From Bacteroidaceae bacterium (GTDB lineage Bacteria > Bacteroidota > Bacteroidia > Bacteroidales > Bacteroidaceae), in contig JAFYYH010000016.1 of the NCBI GenBank assembly GCA_017557635.1, positions 124,001 to 188,000 of the forward strand: DNA of 64,000 nucleotides, in the 5' to 3' direction. Numbering within the stretch: position 1 is the stretch's first letter; each line of letters begins with the position of its first letter. A program made the position numbers and the translations under genes. Shown here one piece after another: positions 7,439 through 16,050 of this stretch. The notes below the pieces were generated by a model. That model ran no database searches, was not told the origin of the DNA, and saw only the letters and a program-made list of their open reading frames with translations.

Positions 7439-8734
7439 ATGTACGCCATTATTGACTGTGACAACTGCTTTGTCAGTTGCGAACGCGTGTTCCGGCCTGA
7501 CCTTGAGGGCAAGCCGGTCGTGGTGTTGAGCAATAATGACGGTTGTGTGGTGGCCCGCAGCAACGAGGCCAAGAAACTGGGCATAAAGGAGGGTACACCT
7601 TATTTCAAGCTGGCCGATGAGTTCCCGGGCGTAAAGATCGAGGCGCTCTCCAGCAACTACACACTGTATGGAGACATATCGGCCCGCATCATGGCCATAA
7701 TACGTATGTATGCCCCGCAGGTTGAGGTCTATTCAATTGACGAGGCGTTCTGCAACCTGACCGGTATGGAGCAGACGCATGACCTCAAGAAGTGGGGTGA
7801 GGAGCTGTCGGCCCGCATACTCAAATGGGTGGGTATGCCGGTTAGTATAGGCATTGCTCCAACCAAGACGCTGGCCAAGGTCGCAAGCCGATACGCAAAG
7901 ATGTATGCGGGCTACAACAAATGCTGCGTGATAGACAATGAAGACAAGCGCCGCAAGGCTCTGGCCGGTCTTCCGCCCGAGAAGATATGGGGTATAGGCC
8001 GTGCATACGAGGCCAAATTAAAGTTTTATGGCTGCAAAACCGCCCTTGATGTGGCCGATAAGCCCGAAGGATGGATCCGCATGCTGTTCCCGCTGCCTTT
8101 TGAGAACACCTGGCGTGAACTGAACGGGGTAAGCTGCATTGAGAATATCGTGGCCGACACCAAGAAGAGCATCTGTACCAGCCGTAGTTTCCCGGGCATG
8201 ATAACGGACCGCGAGTCACTGCGCACACACATATCAAACTACGCCTGCCGCTGCGCCGAGAAACTGCGCCGTCAGCATACCGTCTGCAACATAGTGACCG
8301 TTTTCATTGCCACCAACTGGTTCCGCAAGGACCTGGAGTGGTATCAGGGCATGATAAACGTAACACTGCATACCGCATCAAGTTCAACCACTGATCTGGT
8401 GGCGGCGGCATCGGGCGCGATGGACCGTATTTTCCGCGAGGGACTCAGTTACAAGCGCGCCGGCGTGATTGTATCGGGCATAACACCTGACAGCGCTGTG
8501 CAGTTGGATCTGTTCCTGAGTGACGAGGAGCGCCGCAAACGTCTGGACAGCATATCACGTACTGCCGACAGCATAAACCGTCGCATGGGAACCGAGACTT
8601 TGGTGCTTGCGGCCCAGCAGTATCCTGCCGACCCGAAAACAGGAAAGGCACCCCATTTCAAGGATGCCATTCTCCATAATCTGCGTACTCCCTGTTACAC
8701 CACCAACCTCCACGACATCATCAGCGTAAAATAG
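7439..8734 (+). CDS. umuC: Y-family DNA polymerase V catalytic subunit
   Basis: Error-prone lesion-bypass polymerase. The 431-residue protein starts [18 protein letters not shown] with the first metal-binding Asp, then [15 protein letters not shown], and the catalytic SIDEAF around residue 100. The little-finger region follows at about 240-350 and a C-terminal DUF4113-like tail, [15 protein letters not shown]. Operon with umuD. The last 14 nt overlap the 3' end of the convergent DUF3298 lipoprotein gene. Confidence 0.96.
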   Translation: MYAIIDCDNCFVSCERVFRPDLEGKPVVVLSNNDGCVVARSNEAKKLGIKEGTPYFKLADEFPGVKIEALSSNYTLYGDISARIMAIIRMYAPQVEVYSIDEAFCNLTGMEQTHDLKKWGEELSARILKWVGMPVSIGIAPTKTLAKVASRYAKMYAGYNKCCVIDNEDKRRKALAGLPPEKIWGIGRAYEAKLKFYGCKTALDVADKPEGWIRMLFPLPFENTWRELNGVSCIENIVADTKKSICTSRSFPGMITDRESLRTHISNYACRCAEKLRRQHTVCNIVTVFIATNWFRKDLEWYQGMINVTLHTASSSTTDLVAAASGAMDRIFREGLSYKRAGVIVSGITPDSAVQLDLFLSDEERRKRLDSISRTADSINRRMGTETLVLAAQQYPADPKTGKAPHFKDAILHNLRTPCYTTNLHDIISVK

Positions 8735-9503
8735 CGCGGATTTCGTCGTTGGCTACGGAGAGGGTGGTTATGCCTGTAGAGTAGGGCGCAATATCGTACT
8801 GGTTGTATATGAAATCTATTGTGTCCTGGCGGATTTCAAAGTTCTCTGACACATACATCGGCTCATTGCTGAAATAGCCGTGCTCGTCAAGCTCGTCACG
8901 GCTGCTGCATTCGGCGTACTCAAGCAGTTTCTTCTCCAGAACCGGAATCAGAACCTTTTCATAACCGGGTTTGAAATAGTTGTCAAGCGTAACTACGCTG
9001 CCGTCCTCCAGGCGGTAGTTGCGGCAGGTAATGAATGTGCCGCCGTGAGCACCGCCGGTGTACTGATACAACTTTATAAAGTGGCCGATGATATCGCGGT
9101 TGTTTCCGTAATGGACTTCTGTTTCTATTATGTATTCATAGTCGATGTCGCGCGGCTCAAAACCTTCCTCCTTGGCAAACCGGATCTCCTCCTTGTTCTC
9201 CTCCTTGAAAAGTTCAATTATGGAGTCGATGAAAGTGATCATTGCTCCGCGAACATCGGTAGTACGTTTGTCAAACAGGTAGTACGATATATCCACGTTG
9301 AAGGCATCGGCAAAAACCGTATCGGTACCCTGAGCCTTGAGGACGTTCAAATCAAAAACACATGAAGGATGATCCTTGCCATGAGTATACGGCAAAGTCT
9401 CCTTAAACCTCACATACTGAAAAGCATACTTATCACCCTTCTCGCTGCAAGCCACTGTAGCAGCCAGAATGCCCAGGACTATCAATAATCTGAAACGTTT
9501 CAT
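8721..9503 (-). CDS. DUF3298/DUF4163-type lipoprotein
   Basis: A 260-residue exported lipoprotein (signal ending TVAC, Cys19) with the RsiV-like layout: an N-terminal DUF4163-like half ([22 protein letters not shown] near 130-150) and a DUF3298 half ([19 protein letters not shown] to the C terminus). Members are envelope proteins of largely unknown function; RsiV itself binds lysozyme, but no sigma factor gene is adjacent here. Its ATG shares one base with the stop codon of the small ORF upstream, suggesting translational coupling. Confidence 0.8.
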   Translation of the reverse strand: MKRFRLLIVLGILAATVACSEKGDKYAFQYVRFKETLPYTHGKDHPSCVFDLNVLKAQGTDTVFADAFNVDISYYLFDKRTTDVRGAMITFIDSIIELFKEENKEEIRFAKEEGFEPRDIDYEYIIETEVHYGNNRDIIGHFIKLYQYTGGAHGGTFITCRNYRLEDGSVVTLDNYFKPGYEKVLIPVLEKKLLEYAECSSRDELDEHGYFSNEPMYVSENFEIRQDTIDFIYNQYDIAPYSTGITTLSVANDEIRAILR

Positions 9504-9652
9504 TACTCGGCTGTTTTCTCCTCAGATCCCTTATTCTCCTCTTCCTTGTGCTTGATATAATAATCACCAATACCTTTCTGCTGGAAATTGAAACGTCTCT
9601 TTGCGCCAAGGTCACGCATCTGATTTGCAAAATGTAATTTGTTCCACAACAT
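9503..9652 (-). CDS. small basic protein, 49 aa (possible)
   Basis: Starts at ATG 9652 (MLWNKLHF) and ends in TAATG, overlapping the start of the DUF3298 lipoprotein gene. The protein is Lys/Arg-rich in the middle (LGAKRRFNFQQKG) and has an acidic tail. A longer in-frame start at 9730 would extend it into the intergenic region, which looks non-coding. It shows a faint match to the oppositely oriented 48-aa ORF at 9770. I do not recognise a family. Confidence 0.45.
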   Translation of the reverse strand: MLWNKLHFANQMRDLGAKRRFNFQQKGIGDYYIKHKEEENKGSEEKTAE

Positions 9653-9718
9653 GGCAATAATGTTTAAGTGTATACGCAATAATACGCATAAATAATCAAA
9701 CATCAAAGGATTATTATG

Positions 9719-9726
9719 TATATTTG
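9719..9726 (+). promoter_or_regulatory. -7 box TATATTTG upstream of the small rightward ORF
   Basis: Exact -7 consensus, 43 nt before the ATG of the 48-aa ORF, in the otherwise AT-rich spacer between the two divergent small ORFs. Confidence 0.45.
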
Positions 9727-9769
9727 CCATATATGCTTATGAAAATAACCTTTTTAAATCCATCTCAAT

Positions 9770-9916
9770 ATGTCACTTTGGAATCTTAGTAAAGACATCA
9801 AGATCTTGGGCAAACCCAAGAGAAACTTCTATTTTCATGATAAATGTGTTCTTAGTAAGGATCAACCCAGAAACTTAGCTGAACTCAAGGCACAAAAGGA
9901 AAACAAAGAGAAATAA
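9770..9916 (+). CDS. small basic protein, 48 aa (possible)
   Basis: MSLWNLSKDIKILGKPKR, then NFYFHDKCVL and a Lys/Glu-rich C terminus. It has its own -7 box upstream and codon use more AT-rich than its neighbours (AGA, TTA, AAA). It lines up loosely with the divergent 49-aa ORF: both begin LWN near the start, then LG followed by KR.F.F or K-R-x-F-x-F. An upstream 16-codon ORF (9739) could act as a leader. No family recognised; it could be a degraded gene end. Confidence 0.4.
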   Translation: MSLWNLSKDIKILGKPKRNFYFHDKCVLSKDQPRNLAELKAQKENKEK

Positions 9917-9952
9917 ATCGCCTCAACCTTTTGCTTTATTCCGATTAATTAC

Positions 9953-9960
9953 TACCTTTG
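9953..9960 (+). promoter_or_regulatory. tRNA-His promoter (TTG, 19 nt, TACCTTTG)
   Basis: -33 TTG at 9931-9933 and exact -7 box TACCTTTG at 9953-9960, with 19 nt between. The precursor leader would contain the hairpin AACCGG/CCGGTT at 9969-9984, just before the tRNA. Confidence 0.65.
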
Positions 9961-9990
9961 CACCGCTTTAACCGGAACACCGGTTTATAT

Positions 9991-10068
9991 GGTGCCCGTA
10001 GTTCAGTTGGTTAGAGCGTCAGATTGTGGTTCTGAATGTCGTGGGTTCGAGTCCCACCGGGCACCCCA
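9991..10068 (+). tRNA. tRNA-His (GTG)
   Basis: Full cloverleaf: acceptor GTGCCCG (9992-9998) pairs with CGGGCAC (10058-10064). The anticodon arm CAGATTGTGGTTCTG carries anticodon GTG, and the T arm spans 10041-10057. G at 9991 opposite C at 10065 is the extra G-1:C73 pair diagnostic of tRNA-His. CCA follows in the genome at 10066-10068. Confidence 0.97.
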
Positions 10069-10074
10069 AAAAGA

Positions 10075-10106
10075 AAAATAGAGGTCAAATCGACCTCTAT
10101 TTTTTT
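10075..10106. terminator. bidirectional intrinsic terminator
   Basis: AATAGAGGTC (10077-10086) pairs with GACCTCTATT (10092-10101) around a 5-nt loop, with flanking A and T runs. It serves tRNA-His on the plus strand and the lipoprotein gene ending at 10124 on the minus strand. Confidence 0.85.
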
Positions 10107-10123
10107 GTGTCCGTTAGAATTGT

Positions 10124-10618
10124 TCAGTTCAGCTTCTTGTCTGTGAATCTGAAGGTGCTGCCCTCGTGTTTGGCGCCGTTCAGTTTCCAGGAACGTTTGA
10201 CTGTGATCTTGGATTCGTTGTGATCTGAGCAGTGGTAGTGGATCACGTCTGTGGTGCCGTCGGGCCAGTTCAGGGTGATATCCTCATCCATGTCTTTTGC
10301 ACCGTCTATCTCACCGAAACAAAGCTTGTACTGACGGGGTGAGGCTGTGGTGTCAATGGCCTGTGTGTACAGTCCGTACATCTGGGCCAGATATGCTTTG
10401 GTGTGCATGGGGCCGTCCTGAACGGTGTAGGTCTCACCCTGGAAGGTAAGTGTCATGCCCGGCATATCAGGGCTGATGATAGAATTGCCCAGGGGGTCTG
10501 TTGCATAGATTTCGATATTGACCGGAGACCAGTCAACAATCTTACCGTAGTTGTCTTTCTCACATCCGCACAGAAAGGCGCTGGCCAGTGCGGTAATTGC
10601 AAATAAGGCTTTCTTCAT
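10124..10618 (-). CDS. hypothetical lipoprotein
   Basis: A 164-residue exported lipoprotein (MKKALFAITALASAFLCGC, lipid Cys19). An alternative ATG lies two codons upstream at 10624. The mature part looks beta-rich, with ITLNWPDGTTDVIHYHCSDH and a C terminus KLNGAKHEGSTFRF, but I recognise no named domain. It stands alone, with a shared terminator downstream and the divergent AGCS symporter upstream. Confidence 0.75.
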   Translation of the reverse strand: MKKALFAITALASAFLCGCEKDNYGKIVDWSPVNIEIYATDPLGNSIISPDMPGMTLTFQGETYTVQDGPMHTKAYLAQMYGLYTQAIDTTASPRQYKLCFGEIDGAKDMDEDITLNWPDGTTDVIHYHCSDHNESKITVKRSWKLNGAKHEGSTFRFTDKKLN

Positions 10619-10701
10619 AGACATATTGATTAAAAAGTATGCTGCAAATATAAATGAATGACATCATAATTCAAACAAATTTTGTGTTACTTTGCAAATC
10701 A

Positions 10702-12078
10702 ATGAATAACGTAGTATCTACAATCAATAATATTGTATGGAACCCGGGTCTGGTTGTGTTGTTGCTGCTGGCCGGGTTCTATTTTTCTATCCGCACCCGT
10801 ATGGTGCAGGTAAGGTGTTTCGGTCTGATGTTTCGCTCTCTTTTTGGCAAGCGTAAAGGCACGGAACAGGGTATATCATCATTTGAGGCATTCTGCATTG
10901 CACTTTCGGGCCGTGTGGGAACCGGTAATATAGTAGGTGTAGCCACTGCAATTGCCTTTGGCGGTCCCGGAGCTGTGTTCTGGATGTGGGTGGTTGCTTT
11001 TTTGGGAGCATCGACCGCTTTTGTTGAGTCCACATTGTCGCAGATGTACAAGTTTCCCCATTCAAGCGGATATCGCGGCGGACCGTTCAGTTTCATAGAG
11101 GATGGATTAAAACTGCGCTGGCTGGGAATACTGTTTGCCATAGTGACAATAGTTGCCTGCGCTTTCTGCCTGACGATGGTTCAGTCAAACGGCGTCTCAA
11201 TGGCTATAAAGAACTCATTCCCAGTACCTACTTGGGTATCAGGTGTGGCATTGGCAATAGTGCTTGGCATAGTTGTTATAGGTGGTGTTAAGCGTATTGC
11301 AAGGGTTGCATCAATCGTGACTCCTTTCATGGCTTTAGGATATATTGCACTGTCACTGGTTGTTGTGGCATTCCACATAAAGGAGGTTCCGGCAGTGCTG
11401 GGTGATATATTTACAAGCGCGTTCGGCCTTAATCCCGTATGCGGCGGTATCATAGGCTCCACAATAGCAATGGGCGTAAAGAGAGGCATATTCTCAAATG
11501 AGGCAGGCCAGGGTACAGGCGCAATCGTATCGGCAGCGGCCGATGTTCCTTACCCCGCTCAGCAGGGTCTTGCCCAGTCATTCTCGGTATATGTGGATAC
11601 GCTGTTTGTATGCACCGCTACAGCTCTGATGATACTTACATCGGGTACCTATAATGTCATTGATTCATCAACAGGCGAGTTGCTGCTTGCCAATGCTCCC
11701 GAACTTGGAAACAACTATGCAGGTTTCACCCAGAGTGCAGTGGACAGCGTATTCTCAGGGTTTGGCAGCCAGTTTGTATCGGTCGCAATGGTATTCTTTG
11801 TGTTCAGCACAATCATGGCATATTACTTCTATGCCGAGTCCAGTATCATCTACCTGTTCAAGGGTAAGAATGCCCGTAGGGAGAAGTTTATGATCCGCAT
11901 CCTGCAGGTTGTGATGATGGTGTCAGTGGTAATCGGCGCCGTTTATGAGGCCGATGTGGCCTGGCAGTTCGGTGACATAGGCGTAGGTATCATGGCATGG
12001 TTCACCGTGATAGCAATCCTGATTCTCTGCCCGAAAGCAATCCAGGCTCTCAAGGAATTCGAAAAAATCAAGAAGTGA
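10702..12078 (+). CDS. alanine/glycine:cation symporter (AGCS family)
   Basis: Sodium-coupled amino-acid importer of the inner membrane. Family motifs are clear: ALSGRVGTGNIVGVATAIAF near residue 70, FVESTLSQMYK, and GVKRGIFSNEAGQGTGAI around 270. About ten transmembrane segments in 458 residues. The ATG at 10702 (MNNVVSTINN) is preferred to 10654 because family members start this way. A box TTACTTTG (10687-10694) ends 7 nt before it. The stop is immediately adjacent to the convergent channel gene. Alanine versus glycine preference is not readable. Confidence 0.92.
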   Translation: MNNVVSTINNIVWNPGLVVLLLLAGFYFSIRTRMVQVRCFGLMFRSLFGKRKGTEQGISSFEAFCIALSGRVGTGNIVGVATAIAFGGPGAVFWMWVVAFLGASTAFVESTLSQMYKFPHSSGYRGGPFSFIEDGLKLRWLGILFAIVTIVACAFCLTMVQSNGVSMAIKNSFPVPTWVSGVALAIVLGIVVIGGVKRIARVASIVTPFMALGYIALSLVVVAFHIKEVPAVLGDIFTSAFGLNPVCGGIIGSTIAMGVKRGIFSNEAGQGTGAIVSAAADVPYPAQQGLAQSFSVYVDTLFVCTATALMILTSGTYNVIDSSTGELLLANAPELGNNYAGFTQSAVDSVFSGFGSQFVSVAMVFFVFSTIMAYYFYAESSIIYLFKGKNARREKFMIRILQVVMMVSVVIGAVYEADVAWQFGDIGVGIMAWFTVIAILILCPKAIQALKEFEKIKK

Positions 12079-12945
12079 TTACAGGCGCTCGCCGCAGTGC
12101 TTGCAGTAGTTGGCGTTGAGGTCCGTCTTTTCGTTACAGCGCGGGCATCGGCCGTCCTTACCTTTCTTTTTAGTGGTGTCAATCATGGTGGCCGATACGA
12201 TACCGGTGGGAACGGCAATGATTGTGTAACCTAAGATCATCACAATTCCCGACAGGAACTTTCCGAATGCCGTGACGGGCGTAATGTCGCCATAGCCTAC
12301 TGTGGTAAGGGTGACTATAGCCCAATAGATGCTTGTGGGTATGCTGGTGAACCTGGTGCCGGGTGTGCCGCTCTCCACGATATACATGATGGTACCTAAG
12401 ATGCATACCAGGACTACCACGAACATGAAATAGACCAGTATCTTGTTAAGGCTCTTGCGTATACTCTCCAGCAGGAGGTATCCCTCATTGAGGAATGTGA
12501 ACAGCTTGAGTACCCTGAAGATGCGGAACAGTCGGAATGTACGCATAAGTGCAAGGTATCTGAGTGGCGGGAAGAATACGCTGAGCAATTGGGGCACAGT
12601 GGCCAAAAAATCAATTATACCGAAGAAACTGAGAACGTATTCGCGTTTGACTGGTGAGCAATAGACTCTGAGTATGTACTCAATTGCGAACAGTATACTC
12701 AATACATATTCAAGGACAATAATCGCGGCCTTAAGTATTCCGGCACCGTTCAACTCAAGATGGATGAGCGCCTGAAACGAAAAGTCATCGACCTTGACCA
12801 CACTCTCCAATGATGCCATTACGATACATAGCGCAATGGCAATCATTATGGTTATGTCAACGGGTTTTGACAAAGGATCCGTTCCTTCAAACAGGATTCT
12901 GTGCAGTCTTTCCTTGTCCTTGATTATGGATATGAGTTTCTTCAT
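12079..12945 (-). CDS. voltage-gated potassium channel with C-terminal zinc ribbon
   Basis: A 288-residue six-helix (S1-S6) ion channel. S4 carries four arginines every third residue (R135, R138, R141, R144 in RTFRLFRIFRVLK). The pore filter TVGYGD is at 215-220, so it is potassium-selective. After S6 comes a short linker and a zinc ribbon with CPRC (267/270) and CKHC (281/284). KvAP-like channels respond to membrane voltage; the zinc ribbon could bind metal or protein, which is inference. Convergent with the AGCS gene with no spacer. Confidence 0.93.
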   Translation of the reverse strand: MKKLISIIKDKERLHRILFEGTDPLSKPVDITIMIAIALCIVMASLESVVKVDDFSFQALIHLELNGAGILKAAIIVLEYVLSILFAIEYILRVYCSPVKREYVLSFFGIIDFLATVPQLLSVFFPPLRYLALMRTFRLFRIFRVLKLFTFLNEGYLLLESIRKSLNKILVYFMFVVVLVCILGTIMYIVESGTPGTRFTSIPTSIYWAIVTLTTVGYGDITPVTAFGKFLSGIVMILGYTIIAVPTGIVSATMIDTTKKKGKDGRCPRCNEKTDLNANYCKHCGERL

Positions 12946-12959
12946 CTCTCAATTCTCAA

Positions 12960-15050
12960 TTACTTATATGGGTCCTTAGAACCGGGTTTCCATGTGCAGC
13001 CATTAGCCAGGATGGGGTAGACTACAGACGGGAAGCAGAGGCTCTGGTAGATTGTATACTCGTTGTTCTGATAGTTGTCGAGAACATCAATGTAAGCACG
13101 CTCACGGGGAGTGGTGTTACGGCTGATAGTCGGATAACTGGGATAGTTGCGAACGTAGTTGCCGGCACCGAATACCAGGATACCCGGACGCGGACCCCAG
13201 CCCTGCTCAATGGTATAGGCCGATTCGCGGTCATGCGGCCAGCATACCTGGTTGAATCCAAGTGTGGTCATGTAGCACTTGCCAAGCGGATTCAGGCCAA
13301 GCGCGTAGTCCATCATCTGGCTTACAGCGTCGATGTAATCCTGATTGCCGGTGAGTTTCCACATAAGCACGATGGGGAATGTGTACTGACCCTGTGCCAC
13401 GTTGCTGCCCCACCAATTCACGTTCATGGGTGCGCCGTTGGGGTAGGCATTCTGAGCGAATGCATCCAACTGCTTATCAACTGTAGCCTGCAGGATATCC
13501 TTGAATGCCTTAACGGTGGCGGGATCGGTCTTATCGGCCGGTGCCAGTATGTAACTGAAGAAATATGAGGTGAGCCAGCCGCGCTCTGCGAATATCTCGG
13601 AACCCTGGTTGTAGGTGGTGAGAATCTGCTCGGCATCCTTTGCGTGGGCCTTGATGTACTCATGGCACTGGGCATTGCCGGTCATGAGGTACTTCTCAAC
13701 GTTATAGTACATCTGGAATGATGCCGGCATCTCACGGTTACGCTCTCCATAAACCCTTACTGATGCGCTGTATGCAAGTTCTGCACGCTCTACGTACTCC
13801 TTGCTCTTGGCCTCGTCATAGGGCTTGATTATGCGGGCAAAGTGATAGAACAGGCCCGATGCCCATGATGAAGTGCGCGGATCAAGTGACTCTGAACCGA
13901 ACAGATGGTCCTCAAAGTCATAAGTGGTGAAGGGTGAGTAGCCGTTGGTCTCGGTACCCCATGGAATCTGTCCGTCCTCCTCCTGGAAGTACTTCCAGAA
14001 CATTGTGCCCCATTCGGCCTCGTCAAGGATATCGGGTATTCCGTTGCCCTTACCCAGGATGTTGAACTGCTCGTCGAACTTGTCGGGGATGTTGAACTGG
14101 TCATCTGTAAAGAGGTCGGGGAATGCCTCGAATGTGGTGAGCAGTGTGCTGGGCACGTCCATGTGGTAGGTACGGCGGTCAGCATCGCCTGCGTCGTGGT
14201 AACCGCCCCATGCCTGGATGGTGGGCTCGGTTCCCTTTACGACCAAACGGGCCTCGGCAATACGGTCATAGGTCTGATAGATAGTCTCGTGGCAGCGCTT
14301 GGTGCGGTAACTGAAGTCTGAGTAGGGCTCAATGATCTGGATACCGCAACGCTGGTTGAAGAGTGAACGGAAACTGATGTATGAGAGTTTCTGTGAGAAC
14401 TGGCCGCCTACGCCGAAGGGGTAGGATGAGCCGTAGCCGTCAACTACGATCTTGTAGGGACCGCCCTCAGGAACCTGTGAGAGGTCGATGCGGTATACAT
14501 AGTCGCCCGATGACTGGTCCTGGCCGATCTCCTTCAACTGACCTGAGCAGACCTTCTTGCCTATCTTGTTTTTCTTGAACTGATATACGGTGTAACCCGG
14601 CAGATCACCTTCAATCTTCTTTACGCCGCCGTCACCCAGATAGATGGCAAAATTGGCAAAGCGCTTTGTTGAGAGGGCGCTGTATGCAACCTGATTGGTC
14701 TTGATGGCCTCGCAGTAGATCTTCTTGGGATCGAACTTAAAGCTGTATGAACCGTAGGGAGTCTCAATGCTGTACTTCTGGCCGCTCTTGAGAGTGGGTA
14801 CGGTCAGGTAGATGAAGTGGTCGCACTGATCGGCAGCGGCGGCAACGCGGTTTACAGCCAGAACCTGGGTTCCGTTGACTTTCCACTGTGCGGGATCGGA
14901 GATATCGACCTCATTTACATCAAGGGTGTCGCTGATGTAGAACAGCTCAATGACGTTGTTGGAAGCGGTACGGATCTCCTGAAAGGTTAGTTTGGCGCTT
15001 GCTGAGAGAGTCATCAGCATAGCAAGTGATAAGGTTACAAAGGATTTCAT
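12960..15050 (-). CDS. GH9 endoglucanase, secreted
   Basis: Cellulase-type glycoside hydrolase that cleaves beta-1,4-glucan (cellulose, mixed-linkage glucan or xyloglucan backbones). The 696-residue protein has a signal peptide (about 1-19), an N-terminal immunoglobulin-like CelD_N domain (roughly 20-110), and an (alpha/alpha)6 catalytic domain. Asp residues lie in HDAGDAD (about 285-291) and the general acid Glu664 in NNEYTIYQS. No dockerin, carbohydrate-binding module or sorting tail is visible. ATG 15050 is used; 15056 is GTG. A 33-bp palindrome overlaps the promoter. Confidence 0.93.
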   Translation of the reverse strand: MKSFVTLSLAMLMTLSASAKLTFQEIRTASNNVIELFYISDTLDVNEVDISDPAQWKVNGTQVLAVNRVAAAADQCDHFIYLTVPTLKSGQKYSIETPYGSYSFKFDPKKIYCEAIKTNQVAYSALSTKRFANFAIYLGDGGVKKIEGDLPGYTVYQFKKNKIGKKVCSGQLKEIGQDQSSGDYVYRIDLSQVPEGGPYKIVVDGYGSSYPFGVGGQFSQKLSYISFRSLFNQRCGIQIIEPYSDFSYRTKRCHETIYQTYDRIAEARLVVKGTEPTIQAWGGYHDAGDADRRTYHMDVPSTLLTTFEAFPDLFTDDQFNIPDKFDEQFNILGKGNGIPDILDEAEWGTMFWKYFQEEDGQIPWGTETNGYSPFTTYDFEDHLFGSESLDPRTSSWASGLFYHFARIIKPYDEAKSKEYVERAELAYSASVRVYGERNREMPASFQMYYNVEKYLMTGNAQCHEYIKAHAKDAEQILTTYNQGSEIFAERGWLTSYFFSYILAPADKTDPATVKAFKDILQATVDKQLDAFAQNAYPNGAPMNVNWWGSNVAQGQYTFPIVLMWKLTGNQDYIDAVSQMMDYALGLNPLGKCYMTTLGFNQVCWPHDRESAYTIEQGWGPRPGILVFGAGNYVRNYPSYPTISRNTTPRERAYIDVLDNYQNNEYTIYQSLCFPSVVYPILANGCTWKPGSKDPYK

Positions 15051-15056
15051 AAGCAC

Positions 15057-15089
15057 TAATTGTTATCAGTAGCGCAAAGATAACAATTA
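15057..15089. promoter_or_regulatory. 33-bp palindrome over the GH9 promoter (candidate operator)
   Basis: TAATTGTTATC (15057-15067) and GATAACAATTA (15079-15089) are perfect 11-bp inverted arms around an 11-nt spacer. The -7 box TATCTTTG (15075-15082, minus strand) straddles the arm/spacer edge, so a symmetric regulator bound here would cover the transcription start. It lies exactly between the capA stop and the GH9 start. No T run follows, so a terminator is unlikely. Confidence 0.5.
15075..15082 (-). promoter_or_regulatory. -7 box TATCTTTG for GH9
   Basis: Exact -7 consensus on the minus strand, 24 nt before the GH9 ATG and inside the palindromic element. Confidence 0.6.
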
Positions 15090-15090
15090 T

Positions 15091-16047
15091 TTATTCGGGT
15101 ACTACAACAAACCTGGGACGTTGAGTGTGGTTGGGGTGAATGTCGTAACGGATCATCCTTGTATCCAGAATGTTTTTCTTCAGGTAGAGTGTCACTGCAA
15201 GGCCGTTGTAGGTGTTGGGCGCACTCATGTTTGATATGTAGTTGCCCAGTGACCAGACGGTAAGATGGCGGATTGGACGGTTACGGTAGTCTGGCAGGGT
15301 GCGTACGGGCTGTACCACATGGGGATGACTGCCTATGATATGGTCCACGCCGTGGGCGTAGAGCCAGTCTTCAAGCTTTTTTTGCTGAGCGTCGGGCTGG
15401 AGCATATACTCCGTTCCCCAGTGCATACAGGCTATGATGCAGTCGACATTCAGTTCCCTTGCACGGACCAGATCATTCTTTATGACAGTTGTGTCTATGT
15501 AATTTACTATGCAGGGCGGGGCAACCGGAATTCCGTTGGTGTCATAGGTGTAATTGAGCAGGGCTATGCGTAAGCCGTTATGCTCAATCAAATACGGGTA
15601 GAGGGAATCCCTTTCGGCCTGGTTGCGGTATGTGCCCAAATGTTTGATTCCCAGACTGTCAAGAACGTCAAGGGTGCGCACAAGGCCGCGGGTGCGGGTA
15701 TCCATGCAGTGGTTGTTGGCTGTCAGGAAGATGTCGAAGCCGGCATCGCGGACCGCCTCGGCATAAGCATCGGGCGAGCAGAACTGCGGATAGCCGGTGT
15801 AGGGTGCTCCGCCAAGCGTGGTCTCAAAGTTGCAGACAGCAATATCGGCTGCCTCAATCTCAGGGGTTACCTGAGTGAAACAGCCGCTATAGTTATATGT
15901 ACCGTCGGACCCGAACGCCGCGTCAAGCTGGGCCTTATGCTGCATGATATCTCCTGCAAAATAGAGGGAGATACTGTCAGGGGTTTGGGCCGATGCTCCT
16001 AGCGTGCATACCAGCCATATCCCGATGAATATGGCAGACCTGGTCAC
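15091..16047 (-). CDS. CapA-family metallophosphatase-like exported protein
   Basis: A 318-residue protein of the PGA_cap (poly-gamma-glutamate synthesis CapA) family. Signal peptide MTRSAIFIGIWLVCTLGASAQ, then SLYFAGDIMQHKAQ with the first metal ligand, CNFETTLGG, LTANNHCMD, CIIACMHWGTEY and GSHPHVVQP. The fold is a calcineurin-like phosphoesterase; real substrates of isolated CapA homologues are unclear, and no capBC genes are here. The start is a GTG 3 nt after the folD stop, so it is co-transcribed with folD and ffh. Confidence 0.88.
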   Translation of the reverse strand: MTRSAIFIGIWLVCTLGASAQTPDSISLYFAGDIMQHKAQLDAAFGSDGTYNYSGCFTQVTPEIEAADIAVCNFETTLGGAPYTGYPQFCSPDAYAEAVRDAGFDIFLTANNHCMDTRTRGLVRTLDVLDSLGIKHLGTYRNQAERDSLYPYLIEHNGLRIALLNYTYDTNGIPVAPPCIVNYIDTTVIKNDLVRARELNVDCIIACMHWGTEYMLQPDAQQKKLEDWLYAHGVDHIIGSHPHVVQPVRTLPDYRNRPIRHLTVWSLGNYISNMSAPNTYNGLAVTLYLKKNILDTRMIRYDIHPNHTQRPRFVVVPE

Positions 16048-16050
16048 GGT

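Noticed and set aside
9653-9730. Longer start (9730) for the small minus-strand ORF
   Set aside because: The extra 26 codons cover AT-rich promoter sequence and show no protein-like pattern.
15057-15089. The GH9 palindrome as a capA terminator
   Set aside because: The hairpin is AT-rich, has an 11-nt loop and no T run after it on the minus strand; overlap with the -7 box favours an operator.
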